DNA from: Sphingomonas sp. Leaf20 | GTDB lineage: Bacteria; Pseudomonadota; Alphaproteobacteria; Sphingomonadales; Sphingomonadaceae | Length of the DNA stretch: 64,000 nt | NCBI RefSeq assembly: GCF_001421535.1 | Contig: NZ_LMKN01000009.1 | Span: forward strand, 608,030 to 672,029 | Direction of reading: 5' to 3' | Shown: piece by piece, positions 8,409 to 17,629 of the stretch | Layout: each line of letters starts with the position of its first letter | Numbering within the stretch: the stretch's first letter is position 1 | Notes under the pieces: model-generated | Database searches by the model: none | What the model was told of the DNA's origin: nothing | The model's input: the letters and a program-made list of their open reading frames with translations, nothing else | Translations under genes and position numbers: made by a program

Positions 8409-11400
8409 CTAGAAGGCGAACTGGAGGGCCGCGCGCGCCGACAGCGCGACGTCACCAAGCCGTTGTTCTGCGCCGACTTCCCCGCTCAGGCGCACCTCGG
8501 TCGTGCCCGTGATCGCGCGCACCTTGCCGGTCCAGCCGCTGTCACGGCTCTCGGGATCGAGCGTGAAGGCGTCGCCGCTGCCGAAGCTGGCGGTCGTGCG
8601 ACCAAGCGCGCCCGCGATGCGCTCGCGCCGGCCGCCCTCGACCTCGATTCGGCTCCACTGGTCGTAGCGATTGTCGCCGCCGAAATTGATTCCCGCGGCA
8701 AGACTCGCAGTGACCGCGAGCTCGTCGCTGTTCCGCTTGCGCACCGTCAGGTCATATCCCGTGCCGCCGCCGGTCTCGCGATAGGAATCCTCGTTCAGCC
8801 GGTAATAGTCGATCGCCAGCACCGGTCGCAGGCTGAACTGCCCGATCGGCTGCTCGTACGATACGGCACCCGATCCGGAATAGAGCATGCCGTTCCAGTC
8901 GGCGTCCGCGCGACGCTGGACGTTTTCGGTCTCGAGTTCGGCATCGAACTGCCGGACGCTGTCGAACGAGACGAACGCCGCCGACCCGCGCAGCTGCGCC
9001 GCGAAGCCGCCCCAATGCCCGCGCCAGAAGCCTGCGAGTTCATACTGGCTATGCTTGATCTTGTTGACCGCCAGCCCCTCATTGTCGGTTCCGCTGAGAT
9101 AGGCGAGCGAGACGCCGAAATTCCCCGCGCTGGTCTTGCGCTCGAGCCCGCTGCTGAGACCCCAGCCATGGACATCGTACCCGGTCGTGCTGCGCTCCGC
9201 CTTCGACGCGTCCCATCCGACCGGGCTGAGAAAGAACCCCCAGCCGCCCTCTTCGGTGAACGCGCCGGCAGGCTCGCGCAGCTGCGATGCCGCCGCGCGC
9301 GAGGCGAGCGTGACGCTTTCGAACAGCCCGCCCGAATAGTTCGGCAGCATCTGATCGATCGCCGCGCGGAACGCTGCGCCGTCATAGAGGCCGCGAATTG
9401 CCACGGCGAGCTTCGCATCGCTGCCGATCGCGCTATCGACCGCATCGAACGCGCCCGTCGCGGCGGTGTTGAGGCCGAGCTCGGTCTTCGCCTTGCGTAC
9501 CACGTCGACGACGATCTCGTTCGGCGCGGCCGCGACGATCGCCCCCCGGTAGAGGAACGGCACCGTCGCGTCCGACAGCGTCAGGTTCTGCGCGCCGGTC
9601 AGCGTGCCCGATCGCAACACGACATATTGCCCGGCGATGTCGGCGCCCCCGGCGACGCGCAGCGCGAGCTTGCTGCCCGTACCGATCGTCGACGCGCCGG
9701 TCACGGTGATCAGGTTCGCGACGGGATTGGCCTTGTCCAGCGCGACCGACAGGACCGACTGGTCCCCCAGGTTGAGTGATCCGATCGTCGCACCGCCGCT
9801 CACCGCAAGCGTGCCGCCGCCGGATGCGACCGTCACAGCGACGTTGCCGGCATTCACCAGTCGCCCGGCAAAGACGCCCTTGCCGCTGATCGCCAGCGTG
9901 TCGGCGCCACCGCCGGCGAAGTCGGCCGTGCCGTTGAAGCGGGCCGTGTCGCCGATCGCGATCGTGTCCGCGCCATTGCCGAAGCTGGCGGTGCCGGCAA
10001 AGCTGCTCGCGCCGCTCATCTCGAGCCGGTTGCTCCCCGCGCCGAACGCGACGTCGCCGTTGACCGAACCTCCAGCGAGTTCGAGCCGGTCGCTGCCGGT
10101 GCCGAAGCGGATCGCCCCCGTGATGCTCGGCGCGGCACCGGTCGTCGGAGCCGTCTGGCGCACCACCGCGCCGCTGGTGTTTGCCGACAGGTCGATCGCC
10201 ACCGACCGCGATGCGTCACCGCCCGCCGCGGTGATCACGCCGCTATTCTCGACCAAGGTCACGCCGCCGGTGCGGTCGAGGATTGCGACCGCGCTGGCAC
10301 CGGTCGCCGCCGCACGGACGGTGCCCGTATTGCGGATCGTGGGTACCGAGGCCCCCGTGTCGACCAGCACCGCGACCGACTGGGTCGTCGTCGAACCGCC
10401 ACCGGTAACGGCGACGGTTCCGCCCAGCCGCAACTCGGGCGTCGTCGCGCCTACGCCGAACCGGATGCCCGTTGCCGACGCACCGGTGGCGTTGGCCTGC
10501 ACCGATCCGGCCACCGCGACGCCGCCGGCGATCGTGACGGCACCACCCAGCCCGCCGATCGCGAGCCCCGTGGCGGCGATACCGCTGTAGACGCCGTTGC
10601 CCGTCACGCGACCGTTGATCGCCAGCCCTGCCGCCGGCGTGCTGCCGGCGATCGCGCCGATTGTCACCGCCCGGTCCGCCGCGCCGATCTGGAACGCCGG
10701 CGCCGCGCCATAGGCCACGACATCCGCCAGCTTGTCGGTTGCCCCCGACAGCGTGATCCCGCCTGTCACATTGCCCGCGACGACCAGCGCCGATCCGCCC
10801 TGCAGCAGATCGTCGGCGTCGAGCTTCGACGGGTCCGCCGGCGCCGTGGTCGAGCGATAGCCGGTCACCCCGATCTGTCCCTCGATCACCAGCGCGCCGC
10901 CGATATCGCCGTCCAGACGCGCGCCGACCGCGTCGTGGCCGGTCGCGGTGATGGTCCCGCCGAGCGTGACGTTCCCCGTCACCGCCGCGAGCCGCACGCC
11001 CACCGATCGGTCGCCCAGCACGTTGGTCTTGCCGCTGTGGCTGAATGCGCCGGTCAGCGGTCCGCCCAGATGGACGCCCGCGGAGTCGTTCCCCTCGATG
11101 GTGATCTCGCCGCTGTTGGCGATGGTGCCGGTAAACGCGCCCGCCGTGCGGATCCCGGTGCGCGCGCTGCCCTGCGCGAACGGTCCGTCGAGGTCGCCGT
11201 CCTTGTCGGCATCGATCGGGGTATAGGTCTCGTCGATGATGATCTTGCCGGTGTTGGTGATCGAAGCGCTCACCCCCGCCTGCGCCGAAATGCCCGACGC
11301 GCCGTTCGAATCGGTGACCTGGATCGTCCCTGCATTGCTGACGGCGTTGTTGCTGTCGATCGTCACCGCGGTCCCGCTTGTCGGCACGACGCTGCCCGCC

Positions 11401-11546
11401 GCGACGATCGAGACGCTATCGGCACCACCGTTCTTGACCGTGGACGTACGCACGGCGGTCGTGCGCTTCGTATCGACCACCGTCTGCGCGGAAGCGGCAG
11501 AAGCGATGGCAAGCGTGGCGGATGACGCGAGAAGCAAGCGGTGCAC
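8409..11546 (-). CDS. Autotransporter (type V secretion) with C-terminal beta-barrel
   Basis: 1045 residues with a GTG start at 11546 behind an AAGGGGA site. Signal peptide about residues 1-21 (MHRLLLASSATLAIASAASA). The passenger, to about residue 690, is a long Gly/Ala/Thr-rich series of degenerate strands with recurring IxNxGxI and GGVTLxG patterns, consistent with a beta-helix. The last ~270 residues form an autotransporter barrel ending in ...ALQFAF. The passenger would be displayed or released at the cell surface; no catalytic motif is visible, so adhesin-like is only a guess. It is upstream of, and co-oriented with, the FecI-like operon but separated by hairpins. Confidence 0.9.
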   Translation of the reverse strand: MHRLLLASSATLAIASAASAQTVVDTKRTTAVRTSTVKNGGADSVSIVAAGSVVPTSGTAVTIDSNNAVSNAGTIQVTDSNGASGISAQAGVSASITNTGKIIIDETYTPIDADKDGDLDGPFAQGSARTGIRTAGAFTGTIANSGEITIEGNDSAGVHLGGPLTGAFSHSGKTNVLGDRSVGVRLAAVTGNVTLGGTITATGHDAVGARLDGDIGGALVIEGQIGVTGYRSTTAPADPSKLDADDLLQGGSALVVAGNVTGGITLSGATDKLADVVAYGAAPAFQIGAADRAVTIGAIAGSTPAAGLAINGRVTGNGVYSGIAATGLAIGGLGGAVTIAGGVAVAGSVQANATGASATGIRFGVGATTPELRLGGTVAVTGGGSTTTQSVAVLVDTGASVPTIRNTGTVRAAATGASAVAILDRTGGVTLVENSGVITAAGGDASRSVAIDLSANTSGAVVRQTAPTTGAAPSITGAIRFGTGSDRLELAGGSVNGDVAFGAGSNRLEMSGASSFAGTASFGNGADTIAIGDTARFNGTADFAGGGADTLAISGKGVFAGRLVNAGNVAVTVASGGGTLAVSGGATIGSLNLGDQSVLSVALDKANPVANLITVTGASTIGTGSKLALRVAGGADIAGQYVVLRSGTLTGAQNLTLSDATVPFLYRGAIVAAAPNEIVVDVVRKAKTELGLNTAATGAFDAVDSAIGSDAKLAVAIRGLYDGAAFRAAIDQMLPNYSGGLFESVTLASRAAASQLREPAGAFTEEGGWGFFLSPVGWDASKAERSTTGYDVHGWGLSSGLERKTSAGNFGVSLAYLSGTDNEGLAVNKIKHSQYELAGFWRGHWGGFAAQLRGSAAFVSFDSVRQFDAELETENVQRRADADWNGMLYSGSGAVSYEQPIGQFSLRPVLAIDYYRLNEDSYRETGGGTGYDLTVRKRNSDELAVTASLAAGINFGGDNRYDQWSRIEVEGGRRERIAGALGRTTASFGSGDAFTLDPESRDSGWTGKVRAITGTTEVRLSGEVGAEQRLGDVALSARAALQFAF

Positions 11547-11949
11547 GGATAGGTCCCCTTTTGGATGTCTTCTGACACCCCAGACGGAGCGAAACCGCGA
11601 AAGCCTTGGATGAACGCGTCGGGCCGGATGCCGACGCCGCGGTCAGGGTCGGACCGCGCGTGGCAACGCGAGCGCAAGACATGTTGAAAACCTAGCTGCC
11701 CGAGCGCAAAACCGGCACGGGGCGTTCAAACCTGCCCCGACACAGAAGCCGGATTGACCAAACCGGCCGAGGAGAGGTGGATTGATCCACGACGAAGACC
11801 GGACGGTGATCCGCGCTGCCGATCGTGCCCTGGCGCCTGCCGAAGCCGATGCGGCGACCGTTGGCGCGTGCGGCTCGACCGCGATGCGCCGCCGACAGGC
11901 CCCAGTTGCGCCCCGGAGTTCTCCGCAATTTTCATAGGAATCAGACTTT
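11547..11949. other. Divergent intergenic region between autotransporter and SDR operon
   Basis: 403 nt holding the promoters of two divergent transcription units. The right end (about 11925-11949) is relatively AT-rich and precedes the SDR start. A possible 51-residue frame starts with TTG at 11782 behind AGGAGAGG and ends at 11937. It has no recognisable similarity and poor initiation context, so it is not annotated as a gene. No clear operator or RNA structure was found. Confidence 0.5.
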
Positions 11950-12711
11950 ATGAAGATAGACGGCGTCGCAGCGATCGTGACCGGCGGGGCTTCGGGTCTT
12001 GGCGGCGGGACGGTCGAGCGGCTCGCGCGGCACGGCGCGAAGGTCACGATCCTCGACCTCAACGAAGAGCTGGGTACGACGCTGGCGACCGCGGTCGGCG
12101 GGCATTTCATCCGGGTCGACGTCACCGACGAGCAGGCGGTCGCCGGCGCAATCGCAGAGGCGGAGGCGGTGAACGGCAAGGCCCGCATCCTCGTGAACTG
12201 CGCCGGGATCGGGCCGCCGGGAAAGGTGATCGATCGCGACGGCCACCCGCTTCCGCTCGCCGCCTTCTCGAAGATCGTCACGATCAACCTGATCGGCACG
12301 TTCAACGTCCTCTCGCAATTCGCCGCCGCGCTGCACACCGCCGATCCGATCGGCGAGGAGCGCGGCGTCGTCATCAATACCGCCTCGGTCGCCGCCTATG
12401 ACGGCCAGATCGGACAGGCGGCCTATGCCGCGTCCAAGGGCGGTGTCGTCGGCATGACCCTGCCGATCGCGCGCGAACTCGCCCGCTACGGCATCCGCGT
12501 CATGACGATCGCGCCGGGTATCTTCTGGACGCCGCTCCTCGCGATGCTGCCGCAGGACGCGCAGGACAGCCTGGGTGCGCAGGTGCCGTTCCCCTCGCGT
12601 CTCGGCCAGCCGGATGAATATGCACAGCTCGTCGAGGCGATCGTCACGAATCCGATGCTGAACGGCGAAACGATCCGGCTCGACGGCGCGATCCGCATGG
12701 CGCCCCGATGA
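11950..12711 (+). CDS. SDR-family 3-hydroxyacyl-CoA dehydrogenase (type II, HSD17B10-like)
   Basis: 253 residues. NAD-binding TGGASGLGG near residue 11, NCAG motif, and catalytic triad Ser146-Tyr159-Lys163 (NTASVAAYDGQIGQAAYAASK region). The long insert ending in GEERGVVINTASVAA and the APGIFWTPLLAMLP segment are typical of type II 3-hydroxyacyl-CoA dehydrogenases. The enzyme oxidises 3-hydroxyacyl-CoA to 3-ketoacyl-CoA. It is followed by a thiolase (next beta-oxidation step) and an acyl-CoA racemase, which supports the role. Specificity, such as branched-chain acyl or steroid side chain, is inferred from neighbours. Confidence 0.88.
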   Translation: MKIDGVAAIVTGGASGLGGGTVERLARHGAKVTILDLNEELGTTLATAVGGHFIRVDVTDEQAVAGAIAEAEAVNGKARILVNCAGIGPPGKVIDRDGHPLPLAAFSKIVTINLIGTFNVLSQFAAALHTADPIGEERGVVINTASVAAYDGQIGQAAYAASKGGVVGMTLPIARELARYGIRVMTIAPGIFWTPLLAMLPQDAQDSLGAQVPFPSRLGQPDEYAQLVEAIVTNPMLNGETIRLDGAIRMAPR

Positions 12712-12757
12712 CGGCCCGTCCCGCGTCCCGTCAACCGCACTTTGTGGGAGCCTGATC

Positions 12758-13918
12758 ATGCCCGATGCCTATATCGTCGACGCAGTCCGCACCGCCGGAG
12801 GCCGCCGCAACGGGCGCCTAGCCGGCGTACACCCCGCCGATCTCGCCGCGATCGTGCTTAACGCGCTGCTCGATCGGACCGGGATCGATCCCGCAGCGGT
12901 CGAGGACGTCATCACGGGATGCGTCACGCAGGCGGGCGAACAGTCGTTCGCGTTTGGCCGCAACGCCGTCTTCGCCTCGAGATTGCCCGACAGCGTGCCC
13001 GCGGTCACGATCGACCGGCAATGCGGCTCGTCCCAGCAGGCGATCCAGTTCGCCGCGCAGGCGGTCATGTCGGGCACGCAGGACGTCGTCATCGCCGCCG
13101 GTGCCGAGAGCATGAGCCGCGTGCCGATGTTCACCAACCTGTCGCTGCACCGCCAGGCCGGCATTGGCACCGGCCCCGTGAGCGAGAGCATTGCCGCACG
13201 GTTCGGCGTCGCGGAGTTCAGCCAGTTTCACGGTGCGGAGATGATCGCGCGGAAACACGGCTTCGACCGCGACGCGCTCGATCGCTATGCGCTCGAGAGC
13301 CACCGCCGTGCCGCTGCCGCGACCGAGGCGGGCGCGTTCACGCACGAGATCGCAGCGGTCATCGTCGACGGCGAGCCGCATCTGCGCGACGAAGGCATCC
13401 GGTACGACGCCACGCTGGAGGGTATCGGCGCGGTGCGGCTTCTGCAGGAAGGCGGGGTCATCTCTGCCGCCAACGCCAGCCAGATCTGCGACGGCGCGAG
13501 CGCTGTCCTCGTCGTCAACGAACGCGCGCTGAAAGCGCATGGCCTCACCCCCATGGCCCGGATCGTCGACATGACGGTGACCGCGGGCGACCCGGTCATC
13601 ATGCTCGAGGAACCGCTCTTTGCGACCGACAAGTCGCTGCGCAAGGCGGGTCTGTCGATCGACGATATCGACCTTTACGAGGTCAACGAGGCGTTCGCGC
13701 CAGTGCCGCTCGCGTGGCTCGGGCATGTCGGCGCCGATCCCGCAAGGCTGAACGTCAACGGCGGCGCGATCGCGCTTGGCCACCCGCTCGGCGCCAGCGG
13801 GACCAAGCTGATGGCGACGCTCGTCCACGCGCTGCGCGCGCGCGGCAAACGCTATGGCTTGCAGACGATGTGCGAGGGTGGTGGCATCGCCAACGTGACG
13901 ATCATCGAGGCGCTCTGA
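12758..13918 (+). CDS. Acetyl-CoA C-acyltransferase (thiolase)
   Basis: 386 residues, normal thiolase length. Nucleophile Cys89 in DRQCGSSQQA, His342 in GGAIALGHPLGASG, and second Cys372 in TMCEGGG are all present. It cleaves 3-ketoacyl-CoA to acetyl- or propionyl-CoA plus the shortened acyl-CoA. It lies 46 nt after the SDR dehydrogenase behind a GGGAG site, and its stop overlaps the next start (TGATG). The set reads as consecutive steps of a beta-oxidation-like pathway. Confidence 0.94.
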   Translation: MPDAYIVDAVRTAGGRRNGRLAGVHPADLAAIVLNALLDRTGIDPAAVEDVITGCVTQAGEQSFAFGRNAVFASRLPDSVPAVTIDRQCGSSQQAIQFAAQAVMSGTQDVVIAAGAESMSRVPMFTNLSLHRQAGIGTGPVSESIAARFGVAEFSQFHGAEMIARKHGFDRDALDRYALESHRRAAAATEAGAFTHEIAAVIVDGEPHLRDEGIRYDATLEGIGAVRLLQEGGVISAANASQICDGASAVLVVNERALKAHGLTPMARIVDMTVTAGDPVIMLEEPLFATDKSLRKAGLSIDDIDLYEVNEAFAPVPLAWLGHVGADPARLNVNGGAIALGHPLGASGTKLMATLVHALRARGKRYGLQTMCEGGGIANVTIIEAL

Positions 13919-14988
13919 TGACGCCGCGCGCGGGCGATCTGGCCGTGGCGCCCCGCTCCGGCCCGCTGGTCGGCCTGCGCGTCGTGGAGTTCACCGGCAT
14001 CGGGCCGGGGCCGCACTGCGCGATGCTGCTTGCCGACCTTGGCGCGGAGGTCGTCCGGATCGACCGCAAGGGGGGCAACGGATGGCCGAACCCCGTCGTC
14101 GACCGGGGCCGCACGACACGGATTCTCGACCTTCGTACGGACGAAGGACGCGAAGCGGCGCTTGCGCTGTGCGACGACACCGACGTGGTGATCGAGGGCT
14201 TCCGACCCGGCGTGATGGAGCGTCTGGGGCTCGGCCCGGATATCATGCTCGGGCGCAACCCGCGCCTCGTCTATGGCCGCATGACCGGCTGGGGACAGGA
14301 CGGCCCGCGCGCGACGACCGCTGGCCACGACATCAACTATATCGCGCTGACCGGCGCCTTGGCAGCGATCGGCGCACCAGGGCAGCGGTCGGTGCCGCCG
14401 CTCAACCTCGTCGGCGATTTCGGTGGCGGATCGCTGTTCCTCGCGTTCGGCATCATGGCCGCGCTGTGGGAGCGCGAACGATCGGGATTGGGCCAGGTTG
14501 TCGACGCGGCGATCGTCGATGGCGTGAGCAGCCTGATGGCGACATTTGCGGGTCTCATCCCCTCGGAGCGGATAACGCTCGACAAGTCGCGCAATCCGCT
14601 CGCCGGGACCGCCCCCTATTACCGGACCTATCTGTGCGCCGATGGCCGGGAGGTCTCGGTAGGCGCGATCGAGCCGCAATTCTGGGCCGAGATGCTCCGC
14701 CTGCTGGGCATCGAGACCGACGATCCCGCAGCGATGCGAGACGAGGCACGATGGGGCGAGACCACGCTTCTCCTCGAACGCACCTTCGCCAGCAGAACCC
14801 GCGACGAATGGAGCGCGGTGTTCGCCGGTTCGGACGCCTGCGTTACCCCGGTGCTGACGTTTGCCGAGGCGATGAGTGATCAACACCTTCTCGACCGGAA
14901 AACCTATCTCGGAGCGGACGGCAGCCGGACCCCCGCGCCCGCCCCCCGCTTCTCGCGCACACCCGGCGGCATCGACGACACGGTGTGA
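13918..14988 (+). CDS. Alpha-methylacyl-CoA racemase (CaiB/BaiF family)
   Basis: 356 residues from the ATG overlapping the thiolase stop. CoA-transferase family III fold, with RVVEFTGIGPGPHCAMLLADLGAEVVR near the N-terminus cut into the usual GPGP and LGA motifs. The racemase catalytic residues align with a constant offset of 11 to those known for Mycobacterium tuberculosis MCR (His126, Asp156, Glu241): here His137 (GHDINY), Asp167 (GDFGGG) and Glu252 (GAIEPQFW). It would epimerise 2-methylacyl-CoA so that branched chains can be beta-oxidised by the neighbouring dehydrogenase and thiolase. A plain CoA transferase is less likely given these residues. Confidence 0.88.
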   Translation: MTPRAGDLAVAPRSGPLVGLRVVEFTGIGPGPHCAMLLADLGAEVVRIDRKGGNGWPNPVVDRGRTTRILDLRTDEGREAALALCDDTDVVIEGFRPGVMERLGLGPDIMLGRNPRLVYGRMTGWGQDGPRATTAGHDINYIALTGALAAIGAPGQRSVPPLNLVGDFGGGSLFLAFGIMAALWERERSGLGQVVDAAIVDGVSSLMATFAGLIPSERITLDKSRNPLAGTAPYYRTYLCADGREVSVGAIEPQFWAEMLRLLGIETDDPAAMRDEARWGETTLLLERTFASRTRDEWSAVFAGSDACVTPVLTFAEAMSDQHLLDRKTYLGADGSRTPAPAPRFSRTPGGIDDTV

Positions 14989-15081
14989 CACGCCGTCGGT
15001 GCATCCGCCGTCCGATGGGGACACCGGGCCCGCCTTCTCCACCCTTGAAAATATGCCGCCGCGGCGGGCAAAAGCCAAAAC

Positions 15082-15108
15082 GTCACCGAACAGTCGCCGG
15101 GCGGTAAC
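15082..15108 (+). promoter_or_regulatory. Pho-box-like direct repeats (11-bp period)
   Basis: Three short repeats, GTCAC (15082), GTCGC (15093) and GTAAC (15104), sit exactly 11 bp apart, 57-83 bp upstream of the TonB receptor start. PhoB boxes are tandem 11-bp repeats with a GTCAY core, so this is a candidate PhoB site for the receptor/phospholipase C operon. The third repeat is degenerate and the call rests on spacing and context only. Confidence 0.35.
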
Positions 15109-15164
15109 GCGGATCGGCAATGGCGCGAACCGAAGCTGCATCACAGCAGCCCAAGGGGACCACC

Positions 15165-17552
15165 ATGAACCGTCTTTCCAGCCTGCTCGCGGGTGTTGCC
15201 GCACTTGCCATCGCTTCGCCGGTCCTTGCGCAGACGCTGGTCGAGCCCGCATCGCCGTCCTCAGCGTCCCCCGCCCCCCTCCCCGGCCTGGTCACCACGA
15301 CCACCGATGACGCGTCGACCGGCGAGATCGTGGTCCTCGGCTTCGGCGAGAGCCGGCAGATTCAGAGCATCAATGCGAGCGACCTCGCCCGCCTGACGCC
15401 GGGCACGAGCCCGCTGAAAGCGATCGAGAAGCTGCCAGGCGTAAATTTCCAGGCCGCCGATCCGTTCGGCGCCTATGAATGGGCAGTGAGGATCTCGCTG
15501 CGCGGGTTCAACCAGAACCAGCTTGGCTTCACGCTCGACGGCGTGCCGCTCGGCGACATGAGCTATGGCAACGTCAACGGGTTGCACATCAGCCGCGCGA
15601 TCATCTCGGAGAACGTCGCGCGCACCGACGTCGCGCAGGGTGCGGGCGCGCTCGGCACCGCGTCGACGAGCAATCTGGGCGGTACGATCGAGTTCTTCAG
15701 CGACCGGCCCCGTGATACCGCCAACGTCACGGGCGGCGGCACCTACGGATCGGACAACACCTATCGCGCCTTCGCCCGCATCGACAGCGGCGACCTCGGC
15801 GGCGGCCTCAAGGGCTATCTCAGCTACGGCTATCTGACGACCGACAAGTGGAAGGGCGACGGCGTCCAGCGCCAGCACCAGGCCAACGGCAAGATCGTCA
15901 AGGACCTGGGGACGCTGGGCAGCCTGTCGGCATTCCTGAACTTCTCCGATCGCCGCGAACAGGATTACCAGGATCTCAGCCTGGACATCATTCGCCGGCG
16001 CGGGCTGCGCAACGACAACATCGCCGACAATTACCCGCTGGCGCTCCAGATCGCCAAGGTCGCGCAAAACCAGGCCGCGGTCGCCGCGGGCGCCGCGCAG
16101 CCCTGGGCGGGCGTCGGGACGGCATTTCCCGCAGGCTTCGGCACCGTCGACGATGCCTATTACGACGCCGGCGGCCTGCGTCGCGACTATCTTGGCGGCG
16201 TCACGTTCGACGCGCACCTGACGCCCGGACTGTCGCTCACCACGACCGGCTATTACCATGACAACACGGGCCAAGGCTCATGGATCACGCCCTATTCGCC
16301 GACGCCCGCAGGCGCCGCCAATGCCGACGGCAGTCCGATCACGGCGCGCAGCCCGCTCGGTTTCCGCACGACCGAATATGCGATCAAGCGCGGCGGCGCA
16401 CTCAGCAACCTTGCCTATGAAACGGGCGCGAACACGCTCGAACTCGGCGCCTGGTACGAGACCAACATCTTCACCCAGTCGCGCCGGTTCTACGGCATGA
16501 CCGACAGCGCGACCCCCAATCGCGACGTGCTCGAATTCCAGAAGAACCCCTATCTGACGCAGTGGGACGGCAAATACACCACCGACACGATCCAGTATCA
16601 TGTCGGCGATACCCTGCGCCTCGCCGACGGCCGCGTCGTACTGAACGCCGGGTGGAAGGGGTTCCACGTCATCAACCGCGCGATCATGCTGCCGGCGACG
16701 ACATCGCCGCTGGCGGTCGGCCGGATCGACGCGAAGGACTGGTTCCAGCCGCAGGCCGGCGTCCTGTTCAATCTTGCACCAGGCGCCGAGCTGTTCGCGG
16801 ACTATAAGGAAAACGTCCGCGCCTATGTTTCGTCGGCGACGACAGGACCGTTCTCGACCACGCAGGCTGGGTTCAACGCCATCCGCGACCAGCTCAAGCC
16901 CGAGCGTTCGAAGACTGCGGAGGGGGGCCTGCGCTTCCGCCAGGGCCCGATCCAGGCCTCCGCCGTCGGCTATTATATCGACTTCTCCAACCGCCTGCTC
17001 GGCTTCGCCAACGGCGCGGGCATCATCGGCAACCCGGCAACGCTGAACAATGTCGGCAGCGTGCGCACCTATGGCGCGGAGGTCGCGGTGAACTACCGCG
17101 TGGTGACGCCGCTCTCGCTGTTCGCGAGCTATTCCTACAACAGGTCGAAATATGCCGACGACGTGCTCGCCGCCAACGGCGCGGTGCTCGTCGCGACCGA
17201 TGGCAGGATGGCCGTCGACAGCCCCGAACACATGCTCAAGGGAGAGATCGTGCTCGAACACGCCGGGTTCACCGCGCGCGCCGGCGCCGACTACATGAGC
17301 AAGCGCTACTTCACCTATCTCAACGACCAGTCGGTGCCCGGTCGTGTCCTCGTCGATGCCAGCATCGGCTATCGGTTCGAGGGCGAGGGCCCGCTCCACG
17401 GCATCGCGATCGAGGGAAGCGTCACCAACCTGACCGACAAGACCTATGTCTCGACGATCGGCTCGAACGGTTTCACGGCCAGCGGCGACAACCAGACGTT
17501 GCTCGCGGGCGCGCCGCGTCAGGTCTTCGTCTCGGTGAAGAAGGGGTTCTGA
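15165..17552 (+). CDS. TonB-dependent receptor (partner of phospholipase C)
   Basis: 795 residues from the ATG at 15165 (MNRLSSLLAG...), chosen for its signal peptide, cleaved near SPVLAQ, and the AAGGGG site before it. Plug domain with EIVVLGFGESRQIQ, LEKxPGVNF-type and RISLRGFNQNQLGFTLDG motifs; the 22-strand barrel region ends in VSVKKGF with terminal Phe. It is an outer-membrane active transporter powered by TonB-ExbBD. The Tat-exported phospholipase C gene follows after 77 nt. The receptor may therefore take up a product of phosphocholine-lipid breakdown; this is inference. Confidence 0.92.
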   Translation: MNRLSSLLAGVAALAIASPVLAQTLVEPASPSSASPAPLPGLVTTTTDDASTGEIVVLGFGESRQIQSINASDLARLTPGTSPLKAIEKLPGVNFQAADPFGAYEWAVRISLRGFNQNQLGFTLDGVPLGDMSYGNVNGLHISRAIISENVARTDVAQGAGALGTASTSNLGGTIEFFSDRPRDTANVTGGGTYGSDNTYRAFARIDSGDLGGGLKGYLSYGYLTTDKWKGDGVQRQHQANGKIVKDLGTLGSLSAFLNFSDRREQDYQDLSLDIIRRRGLRNDNIADNYPLALQIAKVAQNQAAVAAGAAQPWAGVGTAFPAGFGTVDDAYYDAGGLRRDYLGGVTFDAHLTPGLSLTTTGYYHDNTGQGSWITPYSPTPAGAANADGSPITARSPLGFRTTEYAIKRGGALSNLAYETGANTLELGAWYETNIFTQSRRFYGMTDSATPNRDVLEFQKNPYLTQWDGKYTTDTIQYHVGDTLRLADGRVVLNAGWKGFHVINRAIMLPATTSPLAVGRIDAKDWFQPQAGVLFNLAPGAELFADYKENVRAYVSSATTGPFSTTQAGFNAIRDQLKPERSKTAEGGLRFRQGPIQASAVGYYIDFSNRLLGFANGAGIIGNPATLNNVGSVRTYGAEVAVNYRVVTPLSLFASYSYNRSKYADDVLAANGAVLVATDGRMAVDSPEHMLKGEIVLEHAGFTARAGADYMSKRYFTYLNDQSVPGRVLVDASIGYRFEGEGPLHGIAIEGSVTNLTDKTYVSTIGSNGFTASGDNQTLLAGAPRQVFVSVKKGF

Positions 17553-17575
17553 GCCCCGTGCCGCCGCGCGGGGCT
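17552..17575 (+). terminator. GC hairpin between receptor and phospholipase genes
   Basis: Inverted repeat with 7-bp arms AGCCCCG / CGGGGCT (17552-17558 and 17569-17575) immediately after the receptor stop, followed by TGCCCCC rather than a T-run. It could attenuate read-through or stabilise the upstream mRNA end. It is weak as a true terminator. Confidence 0.3.
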
Positions 17576-17629
17576 TGCCCCCGGCGCGGCGGCGTAGGAC
17601 GCTCGATACGTGCCAGCAGCAGGACATCC

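Noticed and set aside
11782..11937. 51-residue TTG-started frame upstream of the SDR gene
   Set aside because: A purine-rich AGGAGAGG precedes it, but the spacing is short, the peptide is unlike any family I know and it lies in a divergent promoter region.
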